Of a DNA stretch of 64,000 nucleotides, positions 17,271 through 26,150 are shown one piece after another. The translations under genes and the position numbers were made by a program. Source of the stretch: an uncultured Paracoccaceae bacterium (GTDB taxonomy: Bacteria > Pseudomonadota > Alphaproteobacteria > Rhodobacterales > Rhodobacteraceae); contig CANLDN010000002.1 of the NCBI GenBank assembly GCA_947489445.1, positions 255,501-319,500 of the forward strand, given 5' to 3'. Within the stretch, counting starts at the first letter, position 1, and each line of letters starts with the position of its first letter. Under the pieces are notes generated by a model. That model saw only the letters and a program-made list of their open reading frames with translations. It did not search any database and was not told the DNA's origin.

Positions 17271-18233
17271 CTATTCTTCCTTTAGTGGGCGCGACAGCAA
17301 CGCGTTCAAAGCAGTTGTTACGTCAGTTTTTCCTTCGGTCAGATCGGCCACCACCGTGCAGATTGGCATGTCGATGCCCAGATCCTGTGCCAGTTGCCGT
17401 ACTGCGTGTGCGGTGGCCGCCCCTTCAACAGTCGTCGCGGCATCGAACGCTTCGGCCTTGCCCAGCGCCAACCCGTAGCGGTAGTTGCGCGACTGATCCG
17501 AGGTACAGGTCAGCACCAGATCGCCAAAGCCGGATAGGCCCGACAGCGTATCGGATTGCGCGCCCAGTTCTGTTGCAAGGCGCTGCATTTCTGGAAAGCC
17601 GCGTGTGATCAGGGCGGCCCTTGCGCTTTCCCCAAGGCCAGCGCCAATTGTGACACCCGATGCAATCGCCATGACATTCTTGAGCGCCCCACCAAGCTCT
17701 GCGCCAACTGTATCTGTCGTGCGGTAAAGCCGCATGGATGTTGTTGAAAGTGCGGTTTGCAAAATGGCACAATGGGCATCGTCGGTGCAGGCCAGTGTAA
17801 GGGCCGCTGGTAACCCGCGCGCAATGTCTGCTGCAAAACTGGGACCAGTCAGCATAGCGGCCACCGCATCAGGTACCAGGGCGCGAATCGTGCTGGCGGG
17901 ACCGGTCATGCGGCTGAGATCGATACCCTTGCAACAAGCAACCAGATACTTTCCCGCAAGGTGCTTGGCATTTGCCGTCAGGAAATCGCGCAAAGTCTGG
18001 GCTGGGATTGCGAGCAGGATAACATCGAAATCAAAAAGTGAGTTCAAATCGGATGAGAAAGTCATCCTTTCCGGCAAGACAACACCAGGCAGTTTTGCGT
18101 TCGTCCGATCTGTATGCATTGTTGCGACGGCATCCGGGTTACGCGCCCACAGGTGGATATCATTGTGATCCAGCGCCAGGGCCACACCTAGAGCAGTGCC
18201 GAATGCACCGCCTCCTGCTACACCGATTTTCAT
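17271..18233 (-). CDS. gpsA: Glycerol-3-phosphate dehydrogenase [NAD(P)+]
   Basis: 320 residues. It has an N-terminal Rossmann motif [10 protein letters not shown], the [12 protein letters not shown] region, the catalytic Lys in ACCKGID, and the C-terminal substrate-binding [12 protein letters not shown]. It reduces dihydroxyacetone phosphate to sn-glycerol-3-phosphate for phospholipid synthesis. Its start overlaps the tsaD stop (ATGA), giving the common alphaproteobacterial tsaD-gpsA pair. Confidence 0.96.
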   Translation of the reverse strand: MKIGVAGGGAFGTALGVALALDHNDIHLWARNPDAVATMHTDRTNAKLPGVVLPERMTFSSDLNSLFDFDVILLAIPAQTLRDFLTANAKHLAGKYLVACCKGIDLSRMTGPASTIRALVPDAVAAMLTGPSFAADIARGLPAALTLACTDDAHCAILQTALSTTSMRLYRTTDTVGAELGGALKNVMAIASGVTIGAGLGESARAALITRGFPEMQRLATELGAQSDTLSGLSGFGDLVLTCTSDQSRNYRYGLALGKAEAFDAATTVEGAATAHAVRQLAQDLGIDMPICTVVADLTEGKTDVTTALNALLSRPLKEE

Positions 18234-19312
18234 GCTTTGGCTCCTTTCTTACCCGATCCAAGCATGGGTGCGGCACGATCATCAAGCGGCCATCGCGGTC
18301 GGGCTGAAAGTGTCAGGCCGTCGGATTCACCGTGCATCATACGTTCGATCCCTGCATATGCGATCATCGCGGCGTTATCCGTGCAAAGGTTTAGAGGAGG
18401 CGCGATGAACGCCGTTGCGTTGTTCGCACAAAGCTCCATCAGCCCATCCCGGATTGCGGTGTTTGCCGCAACCCCACCTGCAACCGCAAATGATGGCTGT
18501 GCTGGTTGCATTTTAAAATAGACTTGTAGAGCACGTTGCGTCTTTTCGATAAGAATGTCGGTGACCGCTGCCTGAAAGCCGGCGCTCAAGTCTGCCTGAT
18601 CTTGGCCGGTCAGCCCGCTTTTTTCTGCTACAATGCTATCGCGCGCGCGCAGCATTGCCGTTTTCAGCCCAGAAAAAGACATGTCACATCCGGGTTGGTT
18701 CAGGAGCGGGCGTGGTAGGACAAAACGTTTTGCATCGCCGCCCAATGCAATCTGTTCAATTGACGGTCCGCCCGGTTGAGGCAGGCCCAGAATGCGCGCT
18801 GTTTTGTCAAATGCCTCGCCCGGGGCGTCATCAATTGTGCCGCCGATCCGGCTGTAAACGTCATGTGCTTCGACGATCAAAAACTGACAATGCCCGCCAG
18901 AGACCAGAAGCATCAGGTAGGGATATGGGATTCGATCTGTCAGGCGCGGTGTCAACGCATGCCCTGCCAGATGGTTGACACCGACGAGAGGCAGACCCGT
19001 TGCCGCCACTAATCCTTTGGCGCACATAACACCTGACAACACCCCGCCGATCAGCCCCGGTCCGGCCGTTACCGCGATCCCGTCCAGATCGGTTAAACTG
19101 AGATTAGCAGTCCGCAACGCCTCCTCGATGCAGTGGTCAATTTTTTCCACGTGCGCGCGGGCCGCGATTTCCGGCACCACACCGCCAAACACCGCATGCA
19201 AGGCCGTCTGTCCGTAGACCACGGACGATAATACCTTTGATCCGCGCACCACAGCGGCCGCGGTGTCGTCGCAGCTGCTTTCAATGCCAAGAAGGGTCAG
19301 GGATTTCGTCAT
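18230..19312 (-). CDS. tsaD: tRNA N6-adenosine threonylcarbamoyltransferase
   Basis: 360 residues from the ATG at 19312; longer in-frame starts lie in the divergent promoter region and would add a non-family N-terminus. Motifs are [14 protein letters not shown] at the start, the metal-binding HLAGH (in [10 protein letters not shown]), [11 protein letters not shown], and the C-terminal [12 protein letters not shown]. With TsaB/TsaE/TsaC it makes t6A37 in ANN-decoding tRNAs. It is divergent from hemD with 68 bp between starts. Confidence 0.96.
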   Translation of the reverse strand: MTKSLTLLGIESSCDDTAAAVVRGSKVLSSVVYGQTALHAVFGGVVPEIAARAHVEKIDHCIEEALRTANLSLTDLDGIAVTAGPGLIGGVLSGVMCAKGLVAATGLPLVGVNHLAGHALTPRLTDRIPYPYLMLLVSGGHCQFLIVEAHDVYSRIGGTIDDAPGEAFDKTARILGLPQPGGPSIEQIALGGDAKRFVLPRPLLNQPGCDMSFSGLKTAMLRARDSIVAEKSGLTGQDQADLSAGFQAAVTDILIEKTQRALQVYFKMQPAQPSFAVAGGVAANTAIRDGLMELCANNATAFIAPPLNLCTDNAAMIAYAGIERMMHGESDGLTLSARPRWPLDDRAAPMLGSGKKGAKA

Positions 19313-19380
19313 TTGCGATCCGGTTGCGTGTGCGTGCATGGCAGGTAACATTGCATATGGCCGCAAACAATGGTGCCCTG

Positions 19381-20097
19381 ATGACGCCGACCTTGATCGT
19401 GACACGTCCTGCACCACAGGGGCAGGCATTCGCCGATGCCGTGAAGGCGCGTTGGTATGATCCTTTGGACATCATCCTGTCGCCGCTGTTACGGATTGTG
19501 CCATTGCCGCTGAAGAAGGACCTTTCGGGCATGAAGGGCGTGATTTTCACGTCCGTCAATGGTGCGGCTGCGGCCGTTGAGGCTAAACTATCTAGAGATG
19601 TTGCCGCTTGGTGCGTTGGCGAGAAAACGGGCGAGGCCGCGCGTGATGCGGGGTTTGTCCCGATCATCGGGCCGGGTGATGCAGAAGGTTTAGCCAAGAT
19701 GATCATCGCCCGAAAACCGGACGGGCCGTTGGCGCATATCAGGGGGCAGCACAGCCGTGGCGATATGGCCGGCCGGCTTCAGCGCGCGGGGCTTCGTTGT
19801 GATGATATTGTTGGCTATGATCAGGAGCCCTTGCCATTCACACCGAGCGCGATCGCGGCACTAGAGGTGCAAAAACAGGTCATTTTCCCCCTGTTCTCAC
19901 CCCGCACAGCGACCATATTAAAGGCGAGTGGTCCCTTTGTGGCATCGGTTGACGTGGTGGCCATCAGCGCAGCTGTTGAACGTGCAATTGCGGGTTTGGG
20001 CGCGCGTTGTGTGGTGGTAGCGGATCGGCCAGATATGTCTGCGATGGTTGATGCAACGATTGGATGCCTGAATGCGTTAAACGGTCGCGCGATCTAG
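19381..20097 (+). CDS. hemD: Uroporphyrinogen-III synthase
   Basis: 238 residues from the ATG at 19381 (an alternative ATG is at 19357). The start [20 protein letters not shown] and the [14 protein letters not shown] segment are typical of the divergent HemD family; a hinge of two Rossmann-like lobes is expected. It closes and inverts ring D of hydroxymethylbilane to uroporphyrinogen III. It is followed by a Mic60-like gene and a hemY-domain gene, the conserved alphaproteobacterial order; hemC is not adjacent here. Confidence 0.88.
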   Translation: MTPTLIVTRPAPQGQAFADAVKARWYDPLDIILSPLLRIVPLPLKKDLSGMKGVIFTSVNGAAAAVEAKLSRDVAAWCVGEKTGEAARDAGFVPIIGPGDAEGLAKMIIARKPDGPLAHIRGQHSRGDMAGRLQRAGLRCDDIVGYDQEPLPFTPSAIAALEVQKQVIFPLFSPRTATILKASGPFVASVDVVAISAAVERAIAGLGARCVVVADRPDMSAMVDATIGCLNALNGRAI

Positions 20098-20188
20098 GCA
20101 GTCCATTGCTTGAGGGTCGCGAGCAAGCGGGATAGTGTGCCCCATCACCTGCGCGTCATGCGGGTGGGGGCGCGGAAAGGGTAAAAAC

Positions 20189-21361
20189 GTGGCAAAACAG
20201 CCAGCCAAGAGCCGTAAGGCACCGGCAAAACCGGCGAAACGGGCGCAAAACCGTAAGGCTTCTACCGAATCGGACGTGCAGGCTGTTGATGTGATTCCAC
20301 CCGAAGTGCATGCATCGCCTGCGAAAAAGGAACCGCCAAAAGTTTCTGAGGTGCAAAAACCAACGCCTAAGATCGAAAAACCTGCACCTGTCCAAGCGGC
20401 ACAGCCGCCTGTCGCTCCGCAGGGCAATCGGTTTTTGCCGCTCGTCTTGGGTGGGCTTGTGGCTGGCATCATCGGCTTTGCAATCGCAACACTGACCAAT
20501 CCGACCCCGAATGCAGACCTGTCTGATCAGGCAGCGGCCATTGCGCAATTGGAACGTCAGATTGCCGATCAGCCGACAATTGACCTGACTGATATCGAAG
20601 CGGCACAATCTGATCTGGCCGCGCAGATTGCACAGATTCAATTGGATATGCAGACCGCGCTTGATACACAAAGTGAACGGATAGGCGCGTTAGAGCGTTT
20701 GCCCCGCGGACAAGGCGTTGCATCGGTCCCTGCCATTGCCGCTTATGAGGCGGAATTGGATGCGTTGCGCGCGCAGATTGATGAGATGACGGATATTGCT
20801 GTCACCCAGCTCGACACGGCCCGTGCAGAGGTTGCGGCGATTGAAAATAATGCTGCCGCCGCTGCACGTAATGCAGCAGCGCGGGCAGCGCTTGCCCGTA
20901 TACAGACCGCACTTGAAAGCGGCGCGCCATTGGGGGCTGCCTTGGGTGACTTGGAGGCGGCGATCGGCGAAGGCGCACCAGATGCACTGATAGCTGTACA
21001 GGACGGCGTGCCAACTTTGGCCAGTCTTCAGGATCAATTTCCAGAGTTCGCTCGTGCCGCCCTGACCACCGCCCGCAACGAAGGTGTGGCAGGCGAAGAA
21101 AACAGTGGATTTGGCGCTTTCATGCGCAACCAGTTCGAGGTACGTTCTGTTGCCCCACGCGAAGGCACAGACAGCGACGCGATCCTGTCCCGTGCAGAGG
21201 CCGCGGTGCGGGCTGGACGTTTGGCTGATGCACTGGCTGAGATTTCAGCGCTGCCAGAGGTCGCGCGTGCAGAAATGTCTGACTGGCTTGCACTGGCCGA
21301 AGCACGCGCTGATGCAATTGCCGCTGTAGATATTCTATCGACTTCATTGAACAACAACTAA
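20189..21361 (+). CDS. Mic60/mitofilin-like inner-membrane protein
   Basis: 390 residues from a GTG at 20189 with a GGAAAGGG ribosome site 8 bases upstream. A cytosolic basic, Ala/Pro/Lys-rich N-terminus of 80 residues is followed by one membrane span (about 82-102), a long coiled coil (about 112-270) and a C-terminal mitofilin-like domain rich in short helices (about 290-390). In alphaproteobacteria the Mic60 homologue is encoded between hemD and hemY, as here, and shapes intracytoplasmic membrane. The call rests on architecture plus synteny. Confidence 0.85.
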   Translation: MAKQPAKSRKAPAKPAKRAQNRKASTESDVQAVDVIPPEVHASPAKKEPPKVSEVQKPTPKIEKPAPVQAAQPPVAPQGNRFLPLVLGGLVAGIIGFAIATLTNPTPNADLSDQAAAIAQLERQIADQPTIDLTDIEAAQSDLAAQIAQIQLDMQTALDTQSERIGALERLPRGQGVASVPAIAAYEAELDALRAQIDEMTDIAVTQLDTARAEVAAIENNAAAAARNAAARAALARIQTALESGAPLGAALGDLEAAIGEGAPDALIAVQDGVPTLASLQDQFPEFARAALTTARNEGVAGEENSGFGAFMRNQFEVRSVAPREGTDSDAILSRAEAAVRAGRLADALAEISALPEVARAEMSDWLALAEARADAIAAVDILSTSLNNN

Positions 21362-21372
21362 AGGCGAAACCC

Positions 21373-22821
21373 ATGCTCTGGTCTCTGATTAAAATCGTGG
21401 TTTTCGTCATCGCTGTGACGGCTTTGACCTATGGCGGCACCATGTTGATGGAAGTTGACGGTGGTGCGACGATCAGCGTGGCGGGTGTTGAATTCACCCT
21501 AAGCCCGTTGGAAATTGTCTTTGGTCTGGTGGCGCTGGTGGTCGTGGTATGGTTGGGTCTTAAGCTGCTGACATTGTTGGTAGCGACCTTCAAGTTCCTT
21601 AACGGCGACGAAACAGCGATTTCGCGCTACTTTGATCGCAACCGGGAACGCAAAGGGTATGAGGCCTTGTCAGAGGGCATGATGGCACTGGCGTCCGGTG
21701 AGGGGCATCTTGCCATGACGAAAGCAGCCCGTGCTGATAAATATTTACAGCAGCCCCGCCTGACCAATCTACTGACTGCCCAAGCGGCTGAGATGACAGG
21801 CGACCGGCGCAAAGCTGAAGAGACCTATAAAAAACTGCTTGCCGACGACCAAACACGGTTTGTCGGGGTGCGCGGTATCATGAAACAGAAGCTGTCAGAC
21901 GGTGATACGGATACGGCCATGCTGCTCGCGCAAAAGGCCTTTGCATTGAAGCCAAAGCATGAAGAGACGCAAGATGTACTATTGCGCCTTCAGGCTGAAA
22001 AATCTGACTGGGCTGGCGCGCGTAAGACGCTGGGAGCAAAGCTGAAGTCGGGAAATTTGCCTCGCGATGTGCATAAACGCCGGGATGCGGTGCTTGCGCT
22101 GTCTGAGGCGCGTGGTGTTCTGGAAAATGGAAACACCATTGAATCACGTGAAGCCGCGATTGAGGCGAACCGACTGTCACCCGATCTGATCCCGGCTGCT
22201 GTGATGGCCGCAAACGGGTATGTCGCTGCGGGAAATGCGCGCTATGCGACCCGCGTCCTGAATAAAGCATGGAATGCCCAGCCGCATCCCGATCTTGCCG
22301 CCGCTTTCGCCGAGATTGTGCAGGACGAAACGGCTGAGGCGCGCCTAAAACGATTTAAGGCGCTGACCAAAACTACGATGGACCATCCTGAAACCAAGAT
22401 GCTTCTGGCAGAATTGCATATCGCTGCCGAAGATTTCCCGGCAGCCAAACGCGCCTTGGGCGATTTGGTCGAAACTGATCCGACCGCCCGAAACCTGACC
22501 CTGATGGCAGCGATTGAGCGGGGTGAAGGAGCGGACGACTCCGTTGTGCGCGGCTGGCTGACAGGTGCTCTGACGGCCCCTCGCGGCCCACAATGGATCT
22601 GTGAAAATTGTCAGCATATTCACGCCAACTGGGCGGCCACCTGCAAGAATTGCAGTTCTTTTGACACATTGTCATGGAAAACCCCGCCAGAGGGTGACGT
22701 GGCTATGCCCGCGGGCACGGAAATGCTGCCATTGATCGTAGGGCAAAAGCAAGAAAGCGCCGTTGCCGTGGTGGAAGATCTGCATGAAGCAGAGGTCGTG
22801 ACTGTCGACTTAAACAAGTGA
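21373..22821 (+). CDS. HemY-domain TPR protein
   Basis: 482 residues. Two N-terminal membrane helices (about 2-28 and 42-72) and the HemY_N region precede a TPR-rich periplasmic or cytosolic body (KKAEETYKKLL, AMLLAQKAFALKPKHEETQDVLL). The end carries CENC...CKNC, a small zinc-ribbon-like unit found in alphaproteobacterial versions. The name comes from its link to haem genes; it is not protoporphyrinogen oxidase. It starts 11 bp after the Mic60-like gene. Confidence 0.9.
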   Translation: MLWSLIKIVVFVIAVTALTYGGTMLMEVDGGATISVAGVEFTLSPLEIVFGLVALVVVVWLGLKLLTLLVATFKFLNGDETAISRYFDRNRERKGYEALSEGMMALASGEGHLAMTKAARADKYLQQPRLTNLLTAQAAEMTGDRRKAEETYKKLLADDQTRFVGVRGIMKQKLSDGDTDTAMLLAQKAFALKPKHEETQDVLLRLQAEKSDWAGARKTLGAKLKSGNLPRDVHKRRDAVLALSEARGVLENGNTIESREAAIEANRLSPDLIPAAVMAANGYVAAGNARYATRVLNKAWNAQPHPDLAAAFAEIVQDETAEARLKRFKALTKTTMDHPETKMLLAELHIAAEDFPAAKRALGDLVETDPTARNLTLMAAIERGEGADDSVVRGWLTGALTAPRGPQWICENCQHIHANWAATCKNCSSFDTLSWKTPPEGDVAMPAGTEMLPLIVGQKQESAVAVVEDLHEAEVVTVDLNK

Positions 22822-22874
22822 CGATATACAAGCGTCTTGATCGCCGGCACTTGAGCGTTTAAACGAACGACCGC

Positions 22875-22950
22875 GCCGCATTAGCTCAGATGGTAGAGCA
22901 ATCGCTTCGTAAGCGATGGGTCGGGGGTTCAAGTCCCTCATGCGGCACCA
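22875..22950 (+). tRNA. tRNA-Thr (anticodon CGT)
   Basis: A 76-base cloverleaf including an encoded CCA. The acceptor GCCGCAT pairs with ATGCGGC; the D-arm AGCTCAGATGGTAGAGC, the anticodon stem ATCGC/GCGAT around TTCGTAA (anticodon CGT) and the T-arm with GGTTCAAGTCC are all in place. It lies 53 bp after the hemY-domain gene and just ahead of the left end of element A. Confidence 0.95.
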
Positions 22951-22980
22951 CAGCCGGCTACAGTACAAAGACTAGTCAAA

Positions 22981-23027
22981 TGGTGACCCCGGCAGGATTC
23001 GAACCTGCAACCTGCCCCTTAGGAGGG
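22981..23027 (-). repeat. attL of element A: displaced 3' half of tRNA-Arg(CCT)
   Basis: On the minus strand this is the anticodon-loop-to-CCA half of tRNA-Arg. Bases 22985-23027 (43 bp) are identical to 37491-37533 inside the intact tRNA-Arg gene; the base just outside differs (discriminator A here, G in the intact copy). The 5' half is missing: after position 23027 the sequence changes to element DNA and the integrase follows at once. It marks the chromosome/element junction. Confidence 0.88.
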
Positions 23028-23041
23028 AACCGTTCATAGCG

Positions 23042-24136
23042 CTATTCCTTCTTTGATTTTCGCTGCTTGGGTGTTCGTACAGGGCCTTTCTGTACTTGGT
23101 TTGTACGAAAACGGGCCCTGACATCGGCCTCATCAGTCTCTGCGTGGGCGTAGATACGCAGGGGCAAATTGGGGTCTGACCAGCGGCCTGCCTTAGCCGC
23201 AGTAACCGGATCGACACTTTGTCGCACAACCAATTCAGTGAAGAAGCCATGTCGTCCTGCAGGGTGGGCGGAAAGGTACGGGATGTCCGCGTTCTTGCAG
23301 ATCGTCTTCCAGCGCGTGTTGTACCCAGTCGAACTGCCATAGCCGAAAATACGCGGCTTCATTAACTTGCCAGTTTTTCGGTTCTTGGGGCGCTTGGGCG
23401 CCAATGCCAGGAGCTCGTCCATCATTTGCGGCGAGATCGTGATCCAGCTTTCTGGATGACCTTTCTGCGCCTTTAACTTGACCTTATTCTCTGCGGGCCG
23501 CAGATCATCAGGCTCAATCGAGACAGCCTGATCGATCCGTGCCGCTGTCTCAAACATAAAACGGACCAAGGCGGCATTGTATGGATCAGCAGCTTGGCAG
23601 AAGGCCTCAATCCATTCCTTGTCGGCGGGTTTGCGTTCTACGCGGCTCTGTTTTCCTCGGCGCTTGTCCTGTGCGATCCGCTCGAACTTGTCGTAGGGCT
23701 TCACCCGGATGAGGGGCGTGCCGCCAAACTCATGCGCGTTGTTGATCACCGCACACGCTGGCGTCACGATTTCGCGCCACCAAGTGTCTGTCGATGCCTT
23801 AGGCTTCAGCCTAGGTCCAAGGCCTTTCAAGAGCACGCCGGAGATTGTTCCGAGAGGCATTTCGCCAATCTCTTCAACAATTGGGATCAACTGCTTCGCG
23901 GTCTTGGGGGAGGCATTATAGAGCATGATTGCATCGGAGAACGTCTTGCTGGGTTCATCGCCAACGATATGGCGGCGTATCTGAAGCTCAGTTTCCCGAT
24001 TTATCCAGTCCCGTGCGCCCGCTTCTGTAGATGCCTTAGTGCTTCGCCGGTATGGGCCTGCGATCGGCCTGCCGTTGTATTCGACCCAACCCTTGGCCCA
24101 GTAGTAGCGGCCCCTCTTGTAGATTTGGAGCGGCAT
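23042..24136 (-). CDS. Tyrosine-type integrase of element A
   Basis: 364 residues. An N-terminal arm-binding region is followed by a core-binding domain and a catalytic domain with R200 (ETAARIDQAV), H291 and R295 (SAHPAGRHGF; spacing HxxxR rather than the common HxxR), W319 (GRWSDP) and the nucleophile Y329 (RIYAHA). It ends 15 bp from the displaced tRNA half, as expected for an integrase of a tRNA-targeting element, and overlaps the small HTH gene upstream. It should catalyse recombination at the tRNA-Arg anticodon loop. Confidence 0.92.
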   Translation of the reverse strand: MPLQIYKRGRYYWAKGWVEYNGRPIAGPYRRSTKASTEAGARDWINRETELQIRRHIVGDEPSKTFSDAIMLYNASPKTAKQLIPIVEEIGEMPLGTISGVLLKGLGPRLKPKASTDTWWREIVTPACAVINNAHEFGGTPLIRVKPYDKFERIAQDKRRGKQSRVERKPADKEWIEAFCQAADPYNAALVRFMFETAARIDQAVSIEPDDLRPAENKVKLKAQKGHPESWITISPQMMDELLALAPKRPKNRKTGKLMKPRIFGYGSSTGYNTRWKTICKNADIPYLSAHPAGRHGFFTELVVRQSVDPVTAAKAGRWSDPNLPLRIYAHAETDEADVRARFRTNQVQKGPVRTPKQRKSKKE

Positions 24137-24348
24137 GACTGGCCTCCTTCGAAAATCTTGTCTATCTGCGCCGGCGTGATCAGCATAGTCCGCCCAAGGC
24201 GGTAGAACGCGCCAGTATCATTCGCCCTCTCCCGGAGCGTGCGTTCGGAAATTTCAATCTCTCGCTCTGCCATGATCTCAACCCACTGAGTTGGCGTTTT
24301 GCCAAGGCCTAGGATTTGCGAGCTGTCTGTTTTGTCGAACTCTGCCAT
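24001..24348 (-). CDS. Small HTH protein, probable excisionase/directionality factor
   Basis: 115 residues. The first 70 residues contain a winged-HTH-like segment (ISERTLRERANDTGAFYRLGRTMLITPAQIDKIF) with the recognition pattern of AlpA/excisionase proteins that bind DNA through the sequence ending in GRTMLITPAQ. The tail, low in structure, overlaps the integrase start by 136 bp in another frame. The position directly before int and the size support a recombination directionality factor; no close family could be named. Confidence 0.6.
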   Translation of the reverse strand: MAEFDKTDSSQILGLGKTPTQWVEIMAEREIEISERTLRERANDTGAFYRLGRTMLITPAQIDKIFEGGQSCRSKSTRGAATTGPRVGSNTTAGRSQAHTGEALRHLQKRAHGTG

Positions 24349-24503
24349 TTCAGTCTTCCCTTATCCGGTTGGGTTGAATTTGCGATACGCTTGGTATCAC
24401 TTGTTCTGCACCTTCTGACGTGGTCAGATGAGCAAGAGTGAATTATTACGTCATTTTGTGCAGTTTTGCGCGTTATGACGACTTCGTCAATAGGGAACCT
24501 CGC

Positions 24504-24926
24504 ATGCCACAGGATTCTAAATCAGTCTTCACTTCCATGGGCGCGCGCCTTGCGATTGCGCGCAATGAAGTTGGACTGACTCAAACCGCTATGGCCGAGG
24601 CGATTGGTGTCTCCCATCGTGCGTATCACAGCTACGAAAAAGGCCAGCGCGGCTTACCGGTTGAAGCTCTTGTAGCCATGGCTGATCGTTTTGACGTGGA
24701 CGCAGCCTGGATACTGCTAGGAACCAAAGCTGTCCGCGCGGCCCATGACTTTGAAGCGCTCAAGAGGATCGAGATCTCGCTCGACCAGCACCTCAATGAA
24801 GAGACCACCAGAATAAAGAGCGAGAAACGCGGAGCCATCGTCGCCCGCTGGTATCAGTCTCACATTGAAGGGCGCGAAGTAACCGTCGATGACGTGCACA
24901 CTTGGATAGAATTGGTCCGCGATTGA
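24504..24926 (+). CDS. XRE-family transcriptional regulator
   Basis: 140 residues from the ATG at 24504, preceded by AGGGAA seven bases away. The HTH_3 domain spans about residues 12-70 (GARLAIARNEVGLTQTAMAEAIGVSHRAYHSYEKGQRG). The C-terminal half is helical and may mediate dimerization. It is divergent from int/xis with about 155 bp between, the layout of an immunity repressor controlling excision genes; that role is inferred. Confidence 0.85.
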   Translation: MPQDSKSVFTSMGARLAIARNEVGLTQTAMAEAIGVSHRAYHSYEKGQRGLPVEALVAMADRFDVDAAWILLGTKAVRAAHDFEALKRIEISLDQHLNEETTRIKSEKRGAIVARWYQSHIEGREVTVDDVHTWIELVRD

Positions 24927-25009
24927 TAGTCTAACAATCAAGTCTACAAATGGCGTTAAAGAATACACCATCGAACCAATCAAAACTGATTCACCAAGGA
25001 GAATGCGCT

Positions 25010-25288
25010 ATGCAACAACCTTCAAAGAACTGGAGATCCCTAAAATTGGCAATTTTGGATTCACTGACCCAGACAATCATTCGTCGCGTGGAATTGCTAT
25101 CAATCCCTTATTTCGCGGCGGTTGGATTCTACCTCCAGGGCTGGCTTCAAGTGACAGTAGGCGGAACAGGCATCGCAACCATAACTCACGCAGCCATTGT
25201 ATGGCTCTCCATCTTGGCAATGATTGTTCTAGCTCCAACTCTGCTCGCAATGATGCATATCGTCAGGGTGATTCAGCGCAGAGCATGA
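25010..25288 (+). CDS. Small two-helix membrane protein
   Basis: 92 residues from the ATG at 25010 with a strong AAGGAG site nine bases upstream. Two hydrophobic spans are visible (IPYFAAVGFYLQGWLQVTV and AAIVWLSILAMIVLAPTLLAMM). It is in line with the XRE gene 83 bp upstream. I do not recognise the family; a superinfection-exclusion or entry-block role is possible for a small membrane protein next to a repressor, but nothing in the sequence shows it. Confidence 0.6.
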   Translation: MQQPSKNWRSLKLAILDSLTQTIIRRVELLSIPYFAAVGFYLQGWLQVTVGGTGIATITHAAIVWLSILAMIVLAPTLLAMMHIVRVIQRRA

Positions 25289-25361
25289 AACTGGCGTGCA
25301 ACATGCTGCCAGCTCATCAGATATCAGTGCGCCTATGGCGACCCTCAAGCGAACCGGCTCT

Positions 25362-26150
25362 TCAGTCGCGATAGTCGCGGATCGCATCCCTATCCAGCTT
25401 CTTTGCCGGAACAAGCCTATAGTGTCGTTCTTCGACGACCTTAACCTCATCGCCCTGCAATGTGAGCTCAAAGAGGGCGATGACCTCGTTTTCCATGAAT
25501 TGGGCAGCGATGGCACGGCAACGCATCTCAGGAAACTTGTCTTCCACGAACCGGATATCCTGTGAAATCTGCACGATGCCAATCTGATCCTTACCACCTT
25601 TCGCCTGAACCGGAATCACGTAATGACAACCCCGCTTGTCGAGGCCGACGTAGAGTTCGTCGATCTCGATTTGACCAATACCTTTTACGGTCGTTCGCAG
25701 ATGATTTTGCAGACTGTAGGTGGTGAGGCCGAGAAAAGTGTCAATCAGCCTGTTGTAGCGGACGATCGCGAGAAGGGCCTGTTCGTCGTCCAACGCGTAG
25801 GCCCGGATAAGCTCTGGAGTAGCGTCAGGAATATCAATCTTAACTAAATCTTCGCGGGGTAGAACGCGGTTCGCCTTGACCAGGCTAAATTTGTACAACG
25901 CGCGTCCCGCAAGCTCGATCACCCATTCCATGCCCTCGGGCTGTGTGGCAACGATCTGGTCGGGCAAGGCACTACGAAAGCGGAAGGAATAGAGCACATC
26001 TCCAAGATTCTTCGGGAGTTTGATATCTAGTGTCGATGCAGCTGTCTCTATATCTTCTCTCGTAAAGTCGAGCGACTTCGCTCCGTCAGTATAGTGATCG
26101 AAAAACACCTTCTCGATCAAAGAACCGTAGCGGTTGAGAGCCTTAGCCAT
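25362..26150 (-). CDS. Putative type II restriction endonuclease
   Basis: 262 residues from the ATG at 26150, which overlaps the methyltransferase stop by 8 bp. The centre has IEIDELYVGL (E162, D164) followed by HYVIPVQAKGGKDQIG (Q182-x-K184), a PD-(D/E)XK-type arrangement with Gln in place of the usual acidic residue. The tight coupling to a C5-methyltransferase makes it the likely cognate nuclease. Recognition site unknown. Activity depends on whether the Q-x-K variant is catalytic. Confidence 0.7.
   Translation of the reverse strand: MAKALNRYGSLIEKVFFDHYTDGAKSLDFTREDIETAASTLDIKLPKNLGDVLYSFRFRSALPDQIVATQPEGMEWVIELAGRALYKFSLVKANRVLPREDLVKIDIPDATPELIRAYALDDEQALLAIVRYNRLIDTFLGLTTYSLQNHLRTTVKGIGQIEIDELYVGLDKRGCHYVIPVQAKGGKDQIGIVQISQDIRFVEDKFPEMRCRAIAAQFMENEVIALFELTLQGDEVKVVEERHYRLVPAKKLDRDAIRDYRD

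Noticed and set aside
22981..23027. A second tRNA-Arg gene
   Set aside because: Only the 3' half is present; the anticodon stem's 5' strand and D-arm are missing.
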